Source of the DNA: Bacteroides caecigallinarum | GTDB taxonomy: Bacteria > Bacteroidota > Bacteroidia > Bacteroidales > Bacteroidaceae | Direction: 5' to 3' | DNA: 64,000 bases | Assembly (NCBI RefSeq): GCF_021531075.1 | Contig: NZ_JADYTJ010000010.1 | Coordinates: forward strand, 1-64,000 | Part shown: piece by piece, positions 1 through 7,669 of the stretch | Layout: every line of letters starts with the position of its first letter | How positions within the stretch are numbered: position 1 is the first letter of the stretch | Translations under genes and position numbers: made by a program | Notes under the pieces: model-generated | What the model was told of the DNA's origin: nothing | The model's input: the letters and a program-made list of their open reading frames with translations, nothing else | The model's database searches: none

Positions 1-1
1 A

Positions 2-181
2 TTATATGCATATAAGGCACAATTTATAACTGGTAGTCTTATTCATGCTATTAGATTTTATTATAGTAAATATGGAACTAACATTGATGATGCCTTATTA
101 GATATATATTCAGAATATCAAGTTTTTGAAAGCAATGTATTGACTTATCTTAATAAACTTAAAGGAAAATGTCACGATTAA
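2..181 (+). CDS. 3' end of an unidentified gene, cut by the window edge
   Basis: An open frame runs from the first bases of the window to a TAA at 179-181, giving 59 residues ending in the peptide LNKLKGKCHD. The 5' end lies outside the window. It reads like the helical, Tyr- and Asp-rich end of a larger protein, but no family is recognised. Its last 13 bases overlap the ATG of the next gene (169), which suggests that the two are translated together. The low-GC composition matches the next few genes rather than the housekeeping genes further right. Confidence 0.45.
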   Translation, partial: LYAYKAQFITGSLIHAIRFYYSKYGTNIDDALLDIYSEYQVFESNVLTYLNKLKGKCHD

Positions 182-714
182 GCGACTTATATAAAGCTAT
201 GGAAACCCTCCGTAAAGAAGGGCTTCCTGTAAATGAAGATCTTGAAAGAAAAGCTAATGAACTTGAAGAAGAAATAATTAAAAAAGAAATTCTTCCAGTG
301 TTAAGCAAAACTATAGAACCGGCCTTACAACCAGTACAGAGAGAACTTTTATTGGTCGTTGATTATGTGCCTGGAAAACCGTTAAGTGTGCGTTTAAGTC
401 GTAAACGCAATATCGATAATATTTTAACGGATGCGATAGAAATTAAACCAGACCCTATTGTTACACATCGTTCAAATGGCCCGCAAAAGGCAAAGAAAGA
501 AGATATTGCTCCAAAGACATTATTACGTGTTACAATGCCGGATGGTACTGTAATAGAGAATGATAAAGCTAAGGATACTTTTGTTGAAGTAATATGCCGT
601 ATAGGTATTGAACGGGTTCGTCCGCTTGGCTTGAAGTTTTGTAAAGTGCCAATCATATCTAATATAAGGGATGCGAAATATGGAAAAGCACAAGTACCAG
701 TAGATGGAGGGTAG
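169..714 (+). CDS. Conserved-looking hypothetical protein, probably truncated by an amber stop
   Basis: A protein of 181 residues with no recognised domain. The first 60 residues are charged and helical (a run of E and K, then ILPVLSKTIEP), followed by a mixed alpha/beta part containing VVDYVPGKPLSVRLSRKR and a segment rich in I/V/E (DTFVEVICRIGIERVRPLG). It starts inside the end of the previous frame. The stop is a TAG at 712-714, and the same frame stays open for 31 further codons that look like protein (see 715-810). The truncation may therefore be a nonsense mutation or a read-through site. Function unknown; it sits with an AlbA_2-type protein in an accessory segment. Confidence 0.55.
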   Translation: MSRLSDLYKAMETLRKEGLPVNEDLERKANELEEEIIKKEILPVLSKTIEPALQPVQRELLLVVDYVPGKPLSVRLSRKRNIDNILTDAIEIKPDPIVTHRSNGPQKAKKEDIAPKTLLRVTMPDGTVIENDKAKDTFVEVICRIGIERVRPLGLKFCKVPIISNIRDAKYGKAQVPVDGG

Positions 715-810
715 CTTATACTGACTCATAGTTCAACTAATGATAAGAAAAAACAACTTGACAAAATAGCCAAAGCGTTGAAAATAAGGATGAAAGTTGA
801 AATAGTGTAA
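715..810 (+). pseudogene. In-frame continuation of the 169-714 gene after its amber codon
   Basis: Directly after the TAG at 712-714 the same reading frame continues for 31 codons to a TAA at 808-810. It encodes LILTHSSTNDKKKQ and then a lysine-rich helix ending in KVEIV. The amino-acid composition is that of a real protein C-terminus. If the TAG is a mutated sense codon, the ancestral protein would have had 213 residues. That the tail belongs to the protein is inferred from the uninterrupted frame; no homologue could be aligned here. Confidence 0.4.
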
Positions 811-830
811 CTGGTAAATTACTTTGATGA

Positions 831-888
831 TTCTCATTTCCAAAATTGGGAATAGAAGAAGTGATAAAATGCGATTTGGAAATGAGAA
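831..888 (+). repeat. Inverted repeat, 14-bp perfect arms
   Basis: TTCTCATTTCCAAA at 831-844 is exactly complementary to TTTGGAAATGAGAA at 875-888, with a 30-base loop. It lies just after the decayed gene at 169-810 and its right arm covers the ATG of the small frame at 882. It could be a transcript hairpin that sequesters that start, or the scar of a rearrangement. There is no T-run, so it is not a typical terminator. Confidence 0.5.
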
Positions 889-1001
889 CTACTAATGATG
901 ATATAATGGAAAGCTGTTATCCCGGATATCCGTTCGCTAATGATGAAGCAAGACTGGAATGTCTGTTCAAATTATATGAGAAAATGACAAAAAACAAATA
1001 G
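882..1001 (+). CDS. Possible small protein (39 aa), unrecognised
   Basis: ATG at 882 opens a 39-codon frame ending in TAG at 999-1001, six bases before the ATG of the AlbA_2 gene. The product begins MRTTNDDIMESCYPGYPF and ends in a charged helix. The close spacing to the next gene favours a small leading gene of the same transcript, but the start codon lies in an inverted-repeat arm and the frame may only be a scrap of an eroded gene. Confidence 0.25.
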   Translation: MRTTNDDIMESCYPGYPFANDEARLECLFKLYEKMTKNK

Positions 1002-1006
1002 GTAGT

Positions 1007-2689
1007 ATGGAAAGAAATGGAATACGTATGAACGAAAAGGATTTACAGGAATTTCTTCTTCGAAATTATGGACATGAAAATGCAGCCTGTGAATGGAAGG
1101 AATATAAATCTTTGAAACATACTCTGAAAGGTGATGCAGGAAGGGATCTTATTTCGTATGTATCCGCAATCAGCAATATGGAAGGCGGAAGCATCGTAAT
1201 GGGAGTTAAAGATAAGACCTTGGATATCGTCGGTATTCAGGATTTTCATACTTATACGGTTGACAATTTATGCCTTGCCTTGTTGGATAACTGTGCTAAT
1301 TTACCTACAGAAGGGCTTCGCTTAGAGGAATTTAAAACCATAGATACGCAAAAAACGGTTTGGATTCTTCATGTGCCTAAACATCAGTTACGTCTGCCGG
1401 TCTATGCGCACAGTAAAGCATGGCAGAGACAAGACGAACATTTGATAGAAATGACTTCATCCAGACTGGTTACTATATTGAATGAAGTGGAGCAGCGCAT
1501 AGACTGGAGCGGTGAACTGATACCTGAAGCTACACTTGCCGATTTGGATGAAGAGGCTTTGGTAAAAGCACGATTTGAATATAAGAAATGTCATCCCCGT
1601 TTGGCGGAAGAAGTAGATAAATGGGATAATATAACTTTGCTGAACAGAGCCGGAGTGGCTGTAAAAGGTGTGTTGACAAAAGCAGCCATATTACTTCTTG
1701 GAAAAGAGGAATCCGCACACCTGATTAGGCCGGCAGTGGCACAAATCACTTGGATATTAATGGATGAAAATGATACGAAAATTGATTATGAGCATAAGTC
1801 CATTCCATTTATACTGACAGTTGACAAAATATTAAGCCTTATTCGTAATTTGACTATCAGAGAAATGCCTGGCAATACCTTATTTCCTGATACAATGAAG
1901 CAATATGACGACTATAGTATAAGGGAGGCATTACATAATTGCATAGCACATCAGGATTATACACTGCAAGAACGTATTACGTTGATAGAACAGCCAGGTT
2001 CGTTATTGTTTTCTAATGGAGGAACTTTTTTGCCACAGACTCTTGAAAATGCTCTCGAACAGGATGGACCACAGAAGTATTACCGCAATTTCTGCCTTTG
2101 TCAGGGAATGGTGAATTTTAATATGATAGATACGATAGGCCGTGGAATAAAAAAGATTTTTACGGAGCAGCAGAAACGCTTTTTCCCTATGCCTGATTAT
2201 GTTATAGACTGCGACAAAAAAGAAGTAAAGGTACGTATCTATGGAAAGATGATTGATGAAAAGTATGTAGAGCTATTAAAACAGATACCTGATTTGTCGC
2301 TAAATGAATGTATTGCATTGGATTGTATTCAGAAGCATAAGCCCATTCAGGCTGATATTGCCAAAAAATTGAAGGCTAAAGGATATATTGAAAAAATTAA
2401 AAGTGAGTGGTTTATTTCTGAATATATAGCAAGAGAAACCAAGCAGCTTCCTGACTATGTAAAACAGAAAGGGTTGGGAAGAAAATACTATAAGGATATG
2501 GTTCTTAGATTATTGTCTAAGAACAAGAAAGGTTTGGGACGTGAAGATATAGATAATTTGTTGTTGGATATGGTACCAAAGTTTTCAAAGAATCCATCAA
2601 GTTACATTGGCAACTTATTATCTGAAATGAAAAACAAGGATAATACCATCTATTTAGATGGAAATAGATGGAAAATAGATGAAAAATAG
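1007..2689 (+). CDS. AlbA_2 (Schlafen-type) domain protein with an ATPase-like middle domain
   Basis: A cytoplasmic protein of 560 residues. Residues about 25-150 form an AlbA_2 domain (CEWKEYKSL; YVSAISNMEGGSIVMGV), a putative nucleic-acid-binding fold seen in proteins often annotated as RecG-like or transcriptional regulators. A later segment (IREALHNCIAHQDYTLQERI, then EQPGSLLFSNGGTF) matches the HATPase_c_4-type region of the same family. The C-terminus is charged and helical, probably winged-helix. ATG at 1028 (MNEKDLQEF) is an alternative start. The family is common in accessory regions and is sometimes linked to phage defence; no partner here supports a specific role. The stop codon lies inside an ~11-bp tandem repeat, and protein-like scraps follow, so this copy may have lost its original C-terminus. 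Confidence 0.8.
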   Translation: MERNGIRMNEKDLQEFLLRNYGHENAACEWKEYKSLKHTLKGDAGRDLISYVSAISNMEGGSIVMGVKDKTLDIVGIQDFHTYTVDNLCLALLDNCANLPTEGLRLEEFKTIDTQKTVWILHVPKHQLRLPVYAHSKAWQRQDEHLIEMTSSRLVTILNEVEQRIDWSGELIPEATLADLDEEALVKARFEYKKCHPRLAEEVDKWDNITLLNRAGVAVKGVLTKAAILLLGKEESAHLIRPAVAQITWILMDENDTKIDYEHKSIPFILTVDKILSLIRNLTIREMPGNTLFPDTMKQYDDYSIREALHNCIAHQDYTLQERITLIEQPGSLLFSNGGTFLPQTLENALEQDGPQKYYRNFCLCQGMVNFNMIDTIGRGIKKIFTEQQKRFFPMPDYVIDCDKKEVKVRIYGKMIDEKYVELLKQIPDLSLNECIALDCIQKHKPIQADIAKKLKAKGYIEKIKSEWFISEYIARETKQLPDYVKQKGLGRKYYKDMVLRLLSKNKKGLGREDIDNLLLDMVPKFSKNPSSYIGNLLSEMKNKDNTIYLDGNRWKIDEK

Positions 2690-2790
2690 ATGAGATAGAA
2701 CTCCTCTGTAAATTTATTGATTTGAAAATCAGTAAGTAACAGCTGAAAAAATAGATGAAAAACATATAGAAAATAGATGAAAAACAGATG
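2655..2790 (+). repeat. Short tandem repeat TAGATG(A/G)AAA, ~11-bp period
   Basis: The word TAGATG recurs at 2655, 2665, 2676 and 2687 (spacing 10, 11, 11), each followed by an A-rich run. It recurs at 2752 and 2774, with a CAGATG variant at 2785 (spacing 22 and 11). The first cluster contains the last codons and the stop of the AlbA_2 gene. Gain or loss of a unit would shift the frame at its 3' end. Confidence 0.6.
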
Positions 2791-2820
2791 GAACAGATAA
2801 GTAAAAAGAATAGGTATGTT

Positions 2821-2858
2821 TTGCAAACCTGTTTAAACCTTTTGCAAAAGGTTTGCAA
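2821..2858 (+). repeat. Inverted repeat with nested palindromes
   Basis: TTGCAAACCT (2821-2830) pairs perfectly with AGGTTTGCAA (2849-2858). Between them lies GTTTAAAC (2831-2838) and, overlapping the right arm, the 14-bp palindrome CCTTTTGCAAAAGG (2838-2851). The symmetry is high for so short a stretch. No function is assigned. Confidence 0.5.
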
Positions 2859-2878
2859 TACGCTCAGTGAACGCATAA

Positions 2879-3007
2879 CGAACGGTTAGTGAACATAGAG
2901 TGAACAGGATTTGATTATAACAGTCTGCCAAAATCAGGAAAAGATAATAAGGTGACGTGTTTACAGATTGTTCAGCAGTTGTTCGTTGATTGTTCACTGG
3001 CCGTTCG
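2879..3007 (+). repeat. Imperfect inverted repeat of 16 bp in a TGAAC-rich stretch
   Basis: CGAACGGTTAGTGAAC (2879-2894) and GTTCACTGGCCGTTCG (2992-3007) are inverted copies matching at 14 of 16 positions. Around each arm the words GTGAAC or GTTCA/GTTCG recur at short intervals. The stretch is non-coding now and could be decayed repetitive coding sequence. Confidence 0.45.
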
Positions 3008-3033
3008 CTGAAAGAAGATTTGAAAATTATGCC

Positions 3034-3061
3034 AAAAAGGTTGTAAGGTTATAACCTTTTT
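3034..3061 (+). repeat. Hairpin AAAAAGGTT / AACCTTTTT
   Basis: Nine-base arms at 3034-3042 and 3053-3061 enclose ten bases. An alternative fold uses the 14-bp palindrome AAGGTTATAACCTT at 3045-3058. The T-run could give weak termination, but no intact gene lies directly upstream. Confidence 0.35.
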
Positions 3062-3210
3062 AGGGACTGAAGAAACTGAACGCTATGCGTACACAGCCCA
3101 CTCTGACTCTTGCGGATATGAAAGAGGAGACTGGTATCAGTGTGACGGCTATTCAGAAATTATTGGATCAGTTGATTTCAAGTTAAGTATTTAGATGTTT
3201 CTAACGGTGT

Positions 3211-3247
3211 TTAAACAGCGTTTAAATGGTTTTTAAATGCTGTTTAA
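3211..3247 (+). repeat. Inverted repeat TTAAACAGC / GCTGTTTAA
   Basis: Perfect 9-bp arms at 3211-3219 and 3239-3247 lie in a stretch with several TTTAAA words. The rest of 3187-3371 is AT-rich with no gene-like frame. Confidence 0.4.
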
Positions 3248-3371
3248 TACTTCTTTATAGCATAGGGGTTGTAATATCTCGTTGCTTTGTTTATTTCACG
3301 TATTAAGTCTGTTCTATTGGTCAATTCGTCGGAATATATTGTCCTTTACGTCGTTAAAAGGTCATTATTTG

Positions 3372-3401
3372 TAGGATAATAGATGTTTTATCCTATTTTT
3401 T
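3372..3401 (+). terminator. Possible terminator upstream of rlmN
   Basis: TAGGATAA (3372-3379) pairs with TTATCCTA (3388-3395) and is followed by TTTTTT. The stem is short and AT-rich. It would insulate rlmN from the accessory segment, but it lies only a few bases before the rlmN -7 element, so it could also be an operator. Confidence 0.35.
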
Positions 3402-3404
3402 AGC

Positions 3405-3412
3405 TACCTTTG
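3405..3412 (+). promoter_or_regulatory. -7 promoter element for rlmN
   Basis: TACCTTTG matches the Bacteroidetes -7 consensus TAnnTTTG. The rlmN ATG lies 23 bases further on. No clear -33 TTG is present at the expected distance. Confidence 0.55.
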
Positions 3413-3434
3413 TACGCTAACTGTTTATAACTTA

Positions 3435-4481
3435 ATGATGACTGACGTAAAATCACCACTTTTGGGTAAAACTTTAGATGAACTTAAATCTATTGTATTG
3501 GATTTAGGTATGCCAAAGTTTACTGCAAAACAGATTGCTTCATGGTTGTATGATAAGAAGGTTTTTTCTATTGATGAAATGACAAACCTGTCGGTTAAGA
3601 ACCGTGAACTACTGGCACAGAAATACGAGATTGGTGCTACACCGCCTGTGCATGAAATGCGTTCTGTAGATGGAACTGTGAAATATTTATTCCGTACTCC
3701 GGAAAATGACTATATTGAAGCTGTTTATATTCCTGATGATGACAGGGCAACATTGTGTGTCTCATCGCAGGTGGGATGCAAGATGAACTGTAAGTTCTGT
3801 ATGACTGGAAAGCAAGGGTATGCCAATAGTCTTACTGCAGCACAAATACTTAACCAGATTTATTCAATCCCTGAAAGAGAGACATTGACGAATGTGGTTT
3901 TCATGGGTATGGGTGAGCCTTTCGACAATTTGGATGAAGTGCTTCGTGCCTTGGATATTCTTACTGCAGATTACGGATATGCATGGAGTCCGAAAAGGAT
4001 AACTGTATCTACGGTTGGACTAAAAAAGGGATTGGAAAGATTTCTGGAAGAGAGTGATTGCCATTTGGCTGTAAGTCTGCATTCTCCTTTCCCGGAACAA
4101 AGACGTGAACTTATGCCGGCCGAAAAGGCTTTCTCAATAATGGATATTATAGAAATACTGAAGCGTTATGACTTTAGTAAGCAGAGGCGCCTTTCTTTTG
4201 AATATATTGTGTTCAAAGGTGTAAATGATAGCTTGATATATGCAAAGGAGCTGGTGAAGATTTTAAAAGGACTTGACTGCAGGATGAATCTTATTCGTTT
4301 CCATGCAATACCTGATGTGGATTTGGAGGGAACTGATATGGAATCGATGTTGGCATTCCGTGATTATTTGACACAGCATGGCGTGTTTGCTACTATAAGA
4401 GCATCCAGAGGTGAAGATATATTTGCTGCCTGTGGTATGCTTTCTACTGCCAAACAGCAGGCTGATAAAGAAAATGTGTAA
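3435..4481 (+). CDS. rlmN: 23S rRNA (adenine-C2) / tRNA methyltransferase RlmN
   Basis: A radical-SAM enzyme of 348 residues that methylates C2 of A2503 in 23S rRNA and A37 in some tRNAs. The [4Fe-4S] motif CxxxCxxC is Cys115, Cys119 and Cys122 (GCKMNCKFCMTG). The second catalytic cysteine of the dual-cysteine mechanism is Cys333 in FAACGML, and the family hallmarks VVFMGMGEPFDN and AVSLHSP are present. Length is normal. ATG ATG occurs at the start, so the first or second Met may be used. It heads a run of closely spaced plus-strand genes reaching to 9.3 kb. Confidence 0.97.
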   Translation: MMTDVKSPLLGKTLDELKSIVLDLGMPKFTAKQIASWLYDKKVFSIDEMTNLSVKNRELLAQKYEIGATPPVHEMRSVDGTVKYLFRTPENDYIEAVYIPDDDRATLCVSSQVGCKMNCKFCMTGKQGYANSLTAAQILNQIYSIPERETLTNVVFMGMGEPFDNLDEVLRALDILTADYGYAWSPKRITVSTVGLKKGLERFLEESDCHLAVSLHSPFPEQRRELMPAEKAFSIMDIIEILKRYDFSKQRRLSFEYIVFKGVNDSLIYAKELVKILKGLDCRMNLIRFHAIPDVDLEGTDMESMLAFRDYLTQHGVFATIRASRGEDIFAACGMLSTAKQQADKENV

Positions 4482-4494
4482 ACCAATAAGAAAT

Positions 4495-5559
4495 ATGAGA
4501 AATATGAAACGTATTGCTTTTTATTTTAGTTTCGTGATAATTGCTGCGCTTTTGGGTTCTTGCCGCAACGGAGGTAAAAGTATTATCACTCCGGTTTCAA
4601 GCGGAAGACCTTATGAGGTTTTGGTGGTAGCAGATGACAATTGCTGGATGAGTCCGGACAGTGCTTTGTATCATGTACTTGATACGGATGTTCCCGGATT
4701 GCCTCAGCCAGAACGTTCGTTCAGAATCTCACGTATCCGTCCTGCGCATTTTGACCGTGTGATGCGAATCTTCAGGAATATCATAATTGCAGATATTCAG
4801 GATATTTATACACAGACCAAATTCAAATATGTACGTGACGCGTATGCTTCGCCTCAGATGATAATGACCATACAGTCGCCAAGTCAGGAGGAATTTGCAG
4901 AATATGTGAGCAAGCATGGACAAGTGATAGTGGATTTCTTTACCCGTGCGGAAATGAACCGCCAGATAAACCTTTTGCGTGAAAAACATAATGGTGCAAT
5001 TTCGGCAAAAGTTGGAAGCCTTTTCGACTGTGACATATGGTTGCCTAATGAACTGAATTCTTTTAAGGAAGGCAAAGATTTCTTCTGGGCTTCAACAAAT
5101 CTTAATGATATGAACTTCGTAATGTATTCTTATCCATTTAGAGATAATAATACTTTTACTAAAGAGTTTTTCATAAATAAGCGTGATTCGGTAATGAAAA
5201 TCAATATCCCAGGTTCTATGGAAGGCATGTATATGGAGACAGCAGATTCTATGTTCGTGGATGTTAAGAATATAGCAGTGAAGGGTGACTATGCTTTCGA
5301 GGCAAGAGGACTGTGGGAAATGAAAAATGATGCAATGGGAGGTCCGTTCGTGTCGCATGTAAGGGTAGACAGGGCCAATGCAAGGGTAATAGTGGTAGAA
5401 GCATTTGTCTATAATCCTGGAAAATTGAAACGTGACTTGATGCGCAAGCTTGAAGCTTCTCTTTATACACTGAAACTTCCGGCACAGAAAGAAGTATTTG
5501 AATTGCCTATAGGTGCAGGTGTGACAGAAATTACAATTACCGGCGATTCTATAAAATAA
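4495..5559 (+). CDS. DUF4837 family lipoprotein
   Basis: A predicted lipoprotein of 354 residues. The N-terminus MRNMKRIAFYF leads into a hydrophobic stretch and a lipobox (ALLGSC, lipidated Cys about residue 23), so the mature protein is membrane-anchored. The signature SGRPYEVLVVADDNCW, followed by DTDVPGLPQPE, is characteristic of the Bacteroidetes-specific DUF4837 family, whose function is unknown. An in-frame ATG upstream at 4474 and a longer frame into rlmN exist, but only starts at 4495 or 4504 place the signal peptide at the N-terminus. Gap to rlmN is 13 bases, so the two are probably co-transcribed. Confidence 0.85.
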   Translation: MRNMKRIAFYFSFVIIAALLGSCRNGGKSIITPVSSGRPYEVLVVADDNCWMSPDSALYHVLDTDVPGLPQPERSFRISRIRPAHFDRVMRIFRNIIIADIQDIYTQTKFKYVRDAYASPQMIMTIQSPSQEEFAEYVSKHGQVIVDFFTRAEMNRQINLLREKHNGAISAKVGSLFDCDIWLPNELNSFKEGKDFFWASTNLNDMNFVMYSYPFRDNNTFTKEFFINKRDSVMKINIPGSMEGMYMETADSMFVDVKNIAVKGDYAFEARGLWEMKNDAMGGPFVSHVRVDRANARVIVVEAFVYNPGKLKRDLMRKLEASLYTLKLPAQKEVFELPIGAGVTEITITGDSIK

Positions 5560-5588
5560 GTATACATACATATATCTAAAGTATAGAC

Positions 5589-6683
5589 ATGGAAAGACGT
5601 AAAATAAGAGTGGGAATCACCCACGGTGATATCAACGGAGTAGGGTATGAAGTGATTTTGAAAACTTTTGCAGTACCTGAAATGATGGAACTATGTACAC
5701 CTGTAGTGTATGGTTCTCCAAAAGTGGCTGCATATCATCGTAAATCAATGGATATATCTGCAAATTTCAGTATAATAAACTCTGCTAAGGAAATACAGGA
5801 TGGAAGACTGAATGTATTGAATTGTACGGCCGAAGAACTGAAAGTGGAAGTTGGCAAGCCAACTGCTGAAGCTGGAAAGGCTGCCCTTGATGCTTTGGAA
5901 AGAGCTTTGGAGGATTATAGAAATGGTGGAATAGATGTATTGGTTACTGCTCCTATCAATAAGCATACTATCCAGTCGGATACATTCCATTTTCCGGGGC
6001 ATACTGAATATATCGAAGAACGTGTTGGTGATGGAAACAAGTCTTTGATGATTCTCATGAAGAATGATTTCAGGGTTGCACTGGTGACAGGACATGTACC
6101 TATGAGAGATATTCCTTCTATCCTGACAAAGGAACTTATAGTGGAAAAAGTGGAGATTTTCAATAAATCATTGAAACAGGATTTTGGTATAGGTTGTCCA
6201 CGAATAGCCATTTTCTCATTAAATCCTCATGCCGGAGAAAACGGACTTTTGGGTACAGAAGAACAGGATATAATCATTCCTGCGATGGACGAGTTGAAGG
6301 CTAAAGGTATACAGTGCTTTGGCCCTTACCCGGCAGATGGGTTTATGGGATCGGGTAATTTTACTCATTTCGATGGTATCATGGCTATGTATCACGATCA
6401 GGGATTGGCTCCATTCAAGGCTCTTGCTATGGATGAAGGGGTTAATTATACAGCAGGTTTACCAATCGTAAGAACTTCGCCTGCTCATGGTACAGCATAT
6501 GATATTGCCGGACAAGGTATTGCTTCGGAAGATTCGTTCCGTCAGGCCATTTATGTGGCTATTGACGTTTTCCGTAACAGATGTATGGAGAAGGAGATAA
6601 GTGCAAATCCGCTTCGAAAACAGTATTACGAGAAACGTGATGATAGCGACAAACTGAAACTTGACGTGGAATATGAAGAGTAA
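5589..6683 (+). CDS. pdxA: 4-hydroxythreonine-4-phosphate dehydrogenase PdxA
   Basis: A cytoplasmic enzyme of 364 residues that oxidises 4-phosphohydroxy-L-threonine with NAD, in the DXP-dependent route to pyridoxal phosphate. Family motifs are intact: ITHGDINGVGYEVILK at the N-terminus, FPGHTEYIEER (metal-binding His about 138), SLNPHAGENG, and MAMYHDQGLAPFKAL. The sequence is slightly longer than the E. coli enzyme. The 3' end overlaps the next gene by 11 bases, which suggests translational coupling. The linkage to rlmN and DUF4837 looks like genome organisation rather than a shared pathway. Confidence 0.96.
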   Translation: MERRKIRVGITHGDINGVGYEVILKTFAVPEMMELCTPVVYGSPKVAAYHRKSMDISANFSIINSAKEIQDGRLNVLNCTAEELKVEVGKPTAEAGKAALDALERALEDYRNGGIDVLVTAPINKHTIQSDTFHFPGHTEYIEERVGDGNKSLMILMKNDFRVALVTGHVPMRDIPSILTKELIVEKVEIFNKSLKQDFGIGCPRIAIFSLNPHAGENGLLGTEEQDIIIPAMDELKAKGIQCFGPYPADGFMGSGNFTHFDGIMAMYHDQGLAPFKALAMDEGVNYTAGLPIVRTSPAHGTAYDIAGQGIASEDSFRQAIYVAIDVFRNRCMEKEISANPLRKQYYEKRDDSDKLKLDVEYEE

Positions 6684-7665
6684 ATTCAGGAATATCTTTT
6701 TCGTAATAGGTGTAGTAGCTGTAGTTATAATGCTTTTCGGTATGGATATGACATACGATGATGTCGTGTCGTGTATCAGGAAAGCAGGTATATGGTTCCC
6801 GGTTTTACTTTTATTGTGGATGTTTATATATGGCATAAATGCAGGAGCATGGTATGCCATTATATGCAACGGACTAAAAGGTACTAAGGTTCCATTTATG
6901 AAAGTGTTCAAATATACCATAACGGGCTTTGCACTAAATTCAACTACGCCGGTAGGACTTATGGGAGGTGAACCATACCGTATTATGGAGTTAAAACCGT
7001 ATGTAGGTATCGAGAAAGCATCGTCCAGTGTGATATTATATGTCATGATGCATATATTCTCCCATTTTTGCTTTTGGCTGTTTTCCTTGTTGATATATAT
7101 ATTATCCTATTATAGCCAGATAAACAGAACTTATGTAGTGGTCATGAGTATTTTTGTAGTGGCCTGCATGATAGGTATATATTTTTTCATTAAGGGATAC
7201 CGTTCCGGTATGGTTATGAAACTGATGCGCTTTTTACAGCGTATGCCGTTTATAAGGAATAAGATAACAGGATTGATAGAAAAGAAAGGAGATACTTTTG
7301 TCCAGATAGATAATCAGATAAAGGATTTGTATAGGAACAATAAATATACTTTCTTTACTTCCTTATCACTGGAGTTTGTGGCAAGAGTGGTTTCTTGTCT
7401 TGAAGTATATATAATCTTGCTGATATTTTCTACCGATGCAAGTTTCTTCGATAGTATTTTGATATTGGCTTTTACATCATTGTTTGCCAATCTGATGTTC
7501 TTTTCTCCTATGCAGCTTGGTGCGCGCGAAGGTGGATTTGTTATGTCAGTGGCTCTGCTTTCAATTCCGTATTCTTACGGTGTTTTTATGGCTTTGCTGA
7601 TAAGAATAAGAGAGGTAGTATGCGTTATTATAGGTATAGCGTTGATGAAAATAGGTAATAAATAG
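6673..7665 (+). CDS. Lysylphosphatidylglycerol synthase-type membrane protein (UPF0104)
   Basis: An integral membrane protein of 330 residues with about eight hydrophobic helices. It matches the transmembrane flippase-like domain of MprF/UPF0104 proteins (NSTTPVGLMGGEPYRIMEL near the N-terminus; FFSPMQLGAREGGF near the C-terminus). The soluble aminoacyl-transfer domain of MprF is absent, so only lipid translocation or binding can be inferred. A TTG twelve bases upstream would extend the frame, but ATG 6673 sits in the pdxA overlap and gives a normal start. It is 4 bases from a CDP-alcohol phosphatidyltransferase, which suggests a shared lipid pathway. Confidence 0.85.
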   Translation: MKSKFRNIFFVIGVVAVVIMLFGMDMTYDDVVSCIRKAGIWFPVLLLLWMFIYGINAGAWYAIICNGLKGTKVPFMKVFKYTITGFALNSTTPVGLMGGEPYRIMELKPYVGIEKASSSVILYVMMHIFSHFCFWLFSLLIYILSYYSQINRTYVVVMSIFVVACMIGIYFFIKGYRSGMVMKLMRFLQRMPFIRNKITGLIEKKGDTFVQIDNQIKDLYRNNKYTFFTSLSLEFVARVVSCLEVYIILLIFSTDASFFDSILILAFTSLFANLMFFSPMQLGAREGGFVMSVALLSIPYSYGVFMALLIRIREVVCVIIGIALMKIGNK

Positions 7666-7669
7666 AGAT

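Larger units (their letters stand above)
2770..3186 (+). pseudogene. Scraps of an eroded gene C-terminus, including a winged-helix piece
   Basis: Two protein-like frames survive in the 740 bp after the AlbA_2 gene. One (2770-2889) encodes a helical, Cys- and Leu-rich peptide containing VLQTCLNLLQKVCNTLSER. The other (3085-3186, 33 codons) encodes LADMKEETGISVTAIQKLL, which looks like part of a helix-turn-helix. AlbA_2-type proteins often end in such winged helices, so these are probably decayed remains of a longer version of the upstream gene. This is inference from composition only. Confidence 0.35.

Noticed and set aside
1-3430. Insertion sequence or integrative element end
   Set aside because: The segment is accessory in character, but no transposase, integrase, tRNA or terminal repeat was found.
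4411-4494. Earlier Met start for the DUF4837 lipoprotein
   Set aside because: It lies within rlmN and would bury the signal peptide and lipobox.
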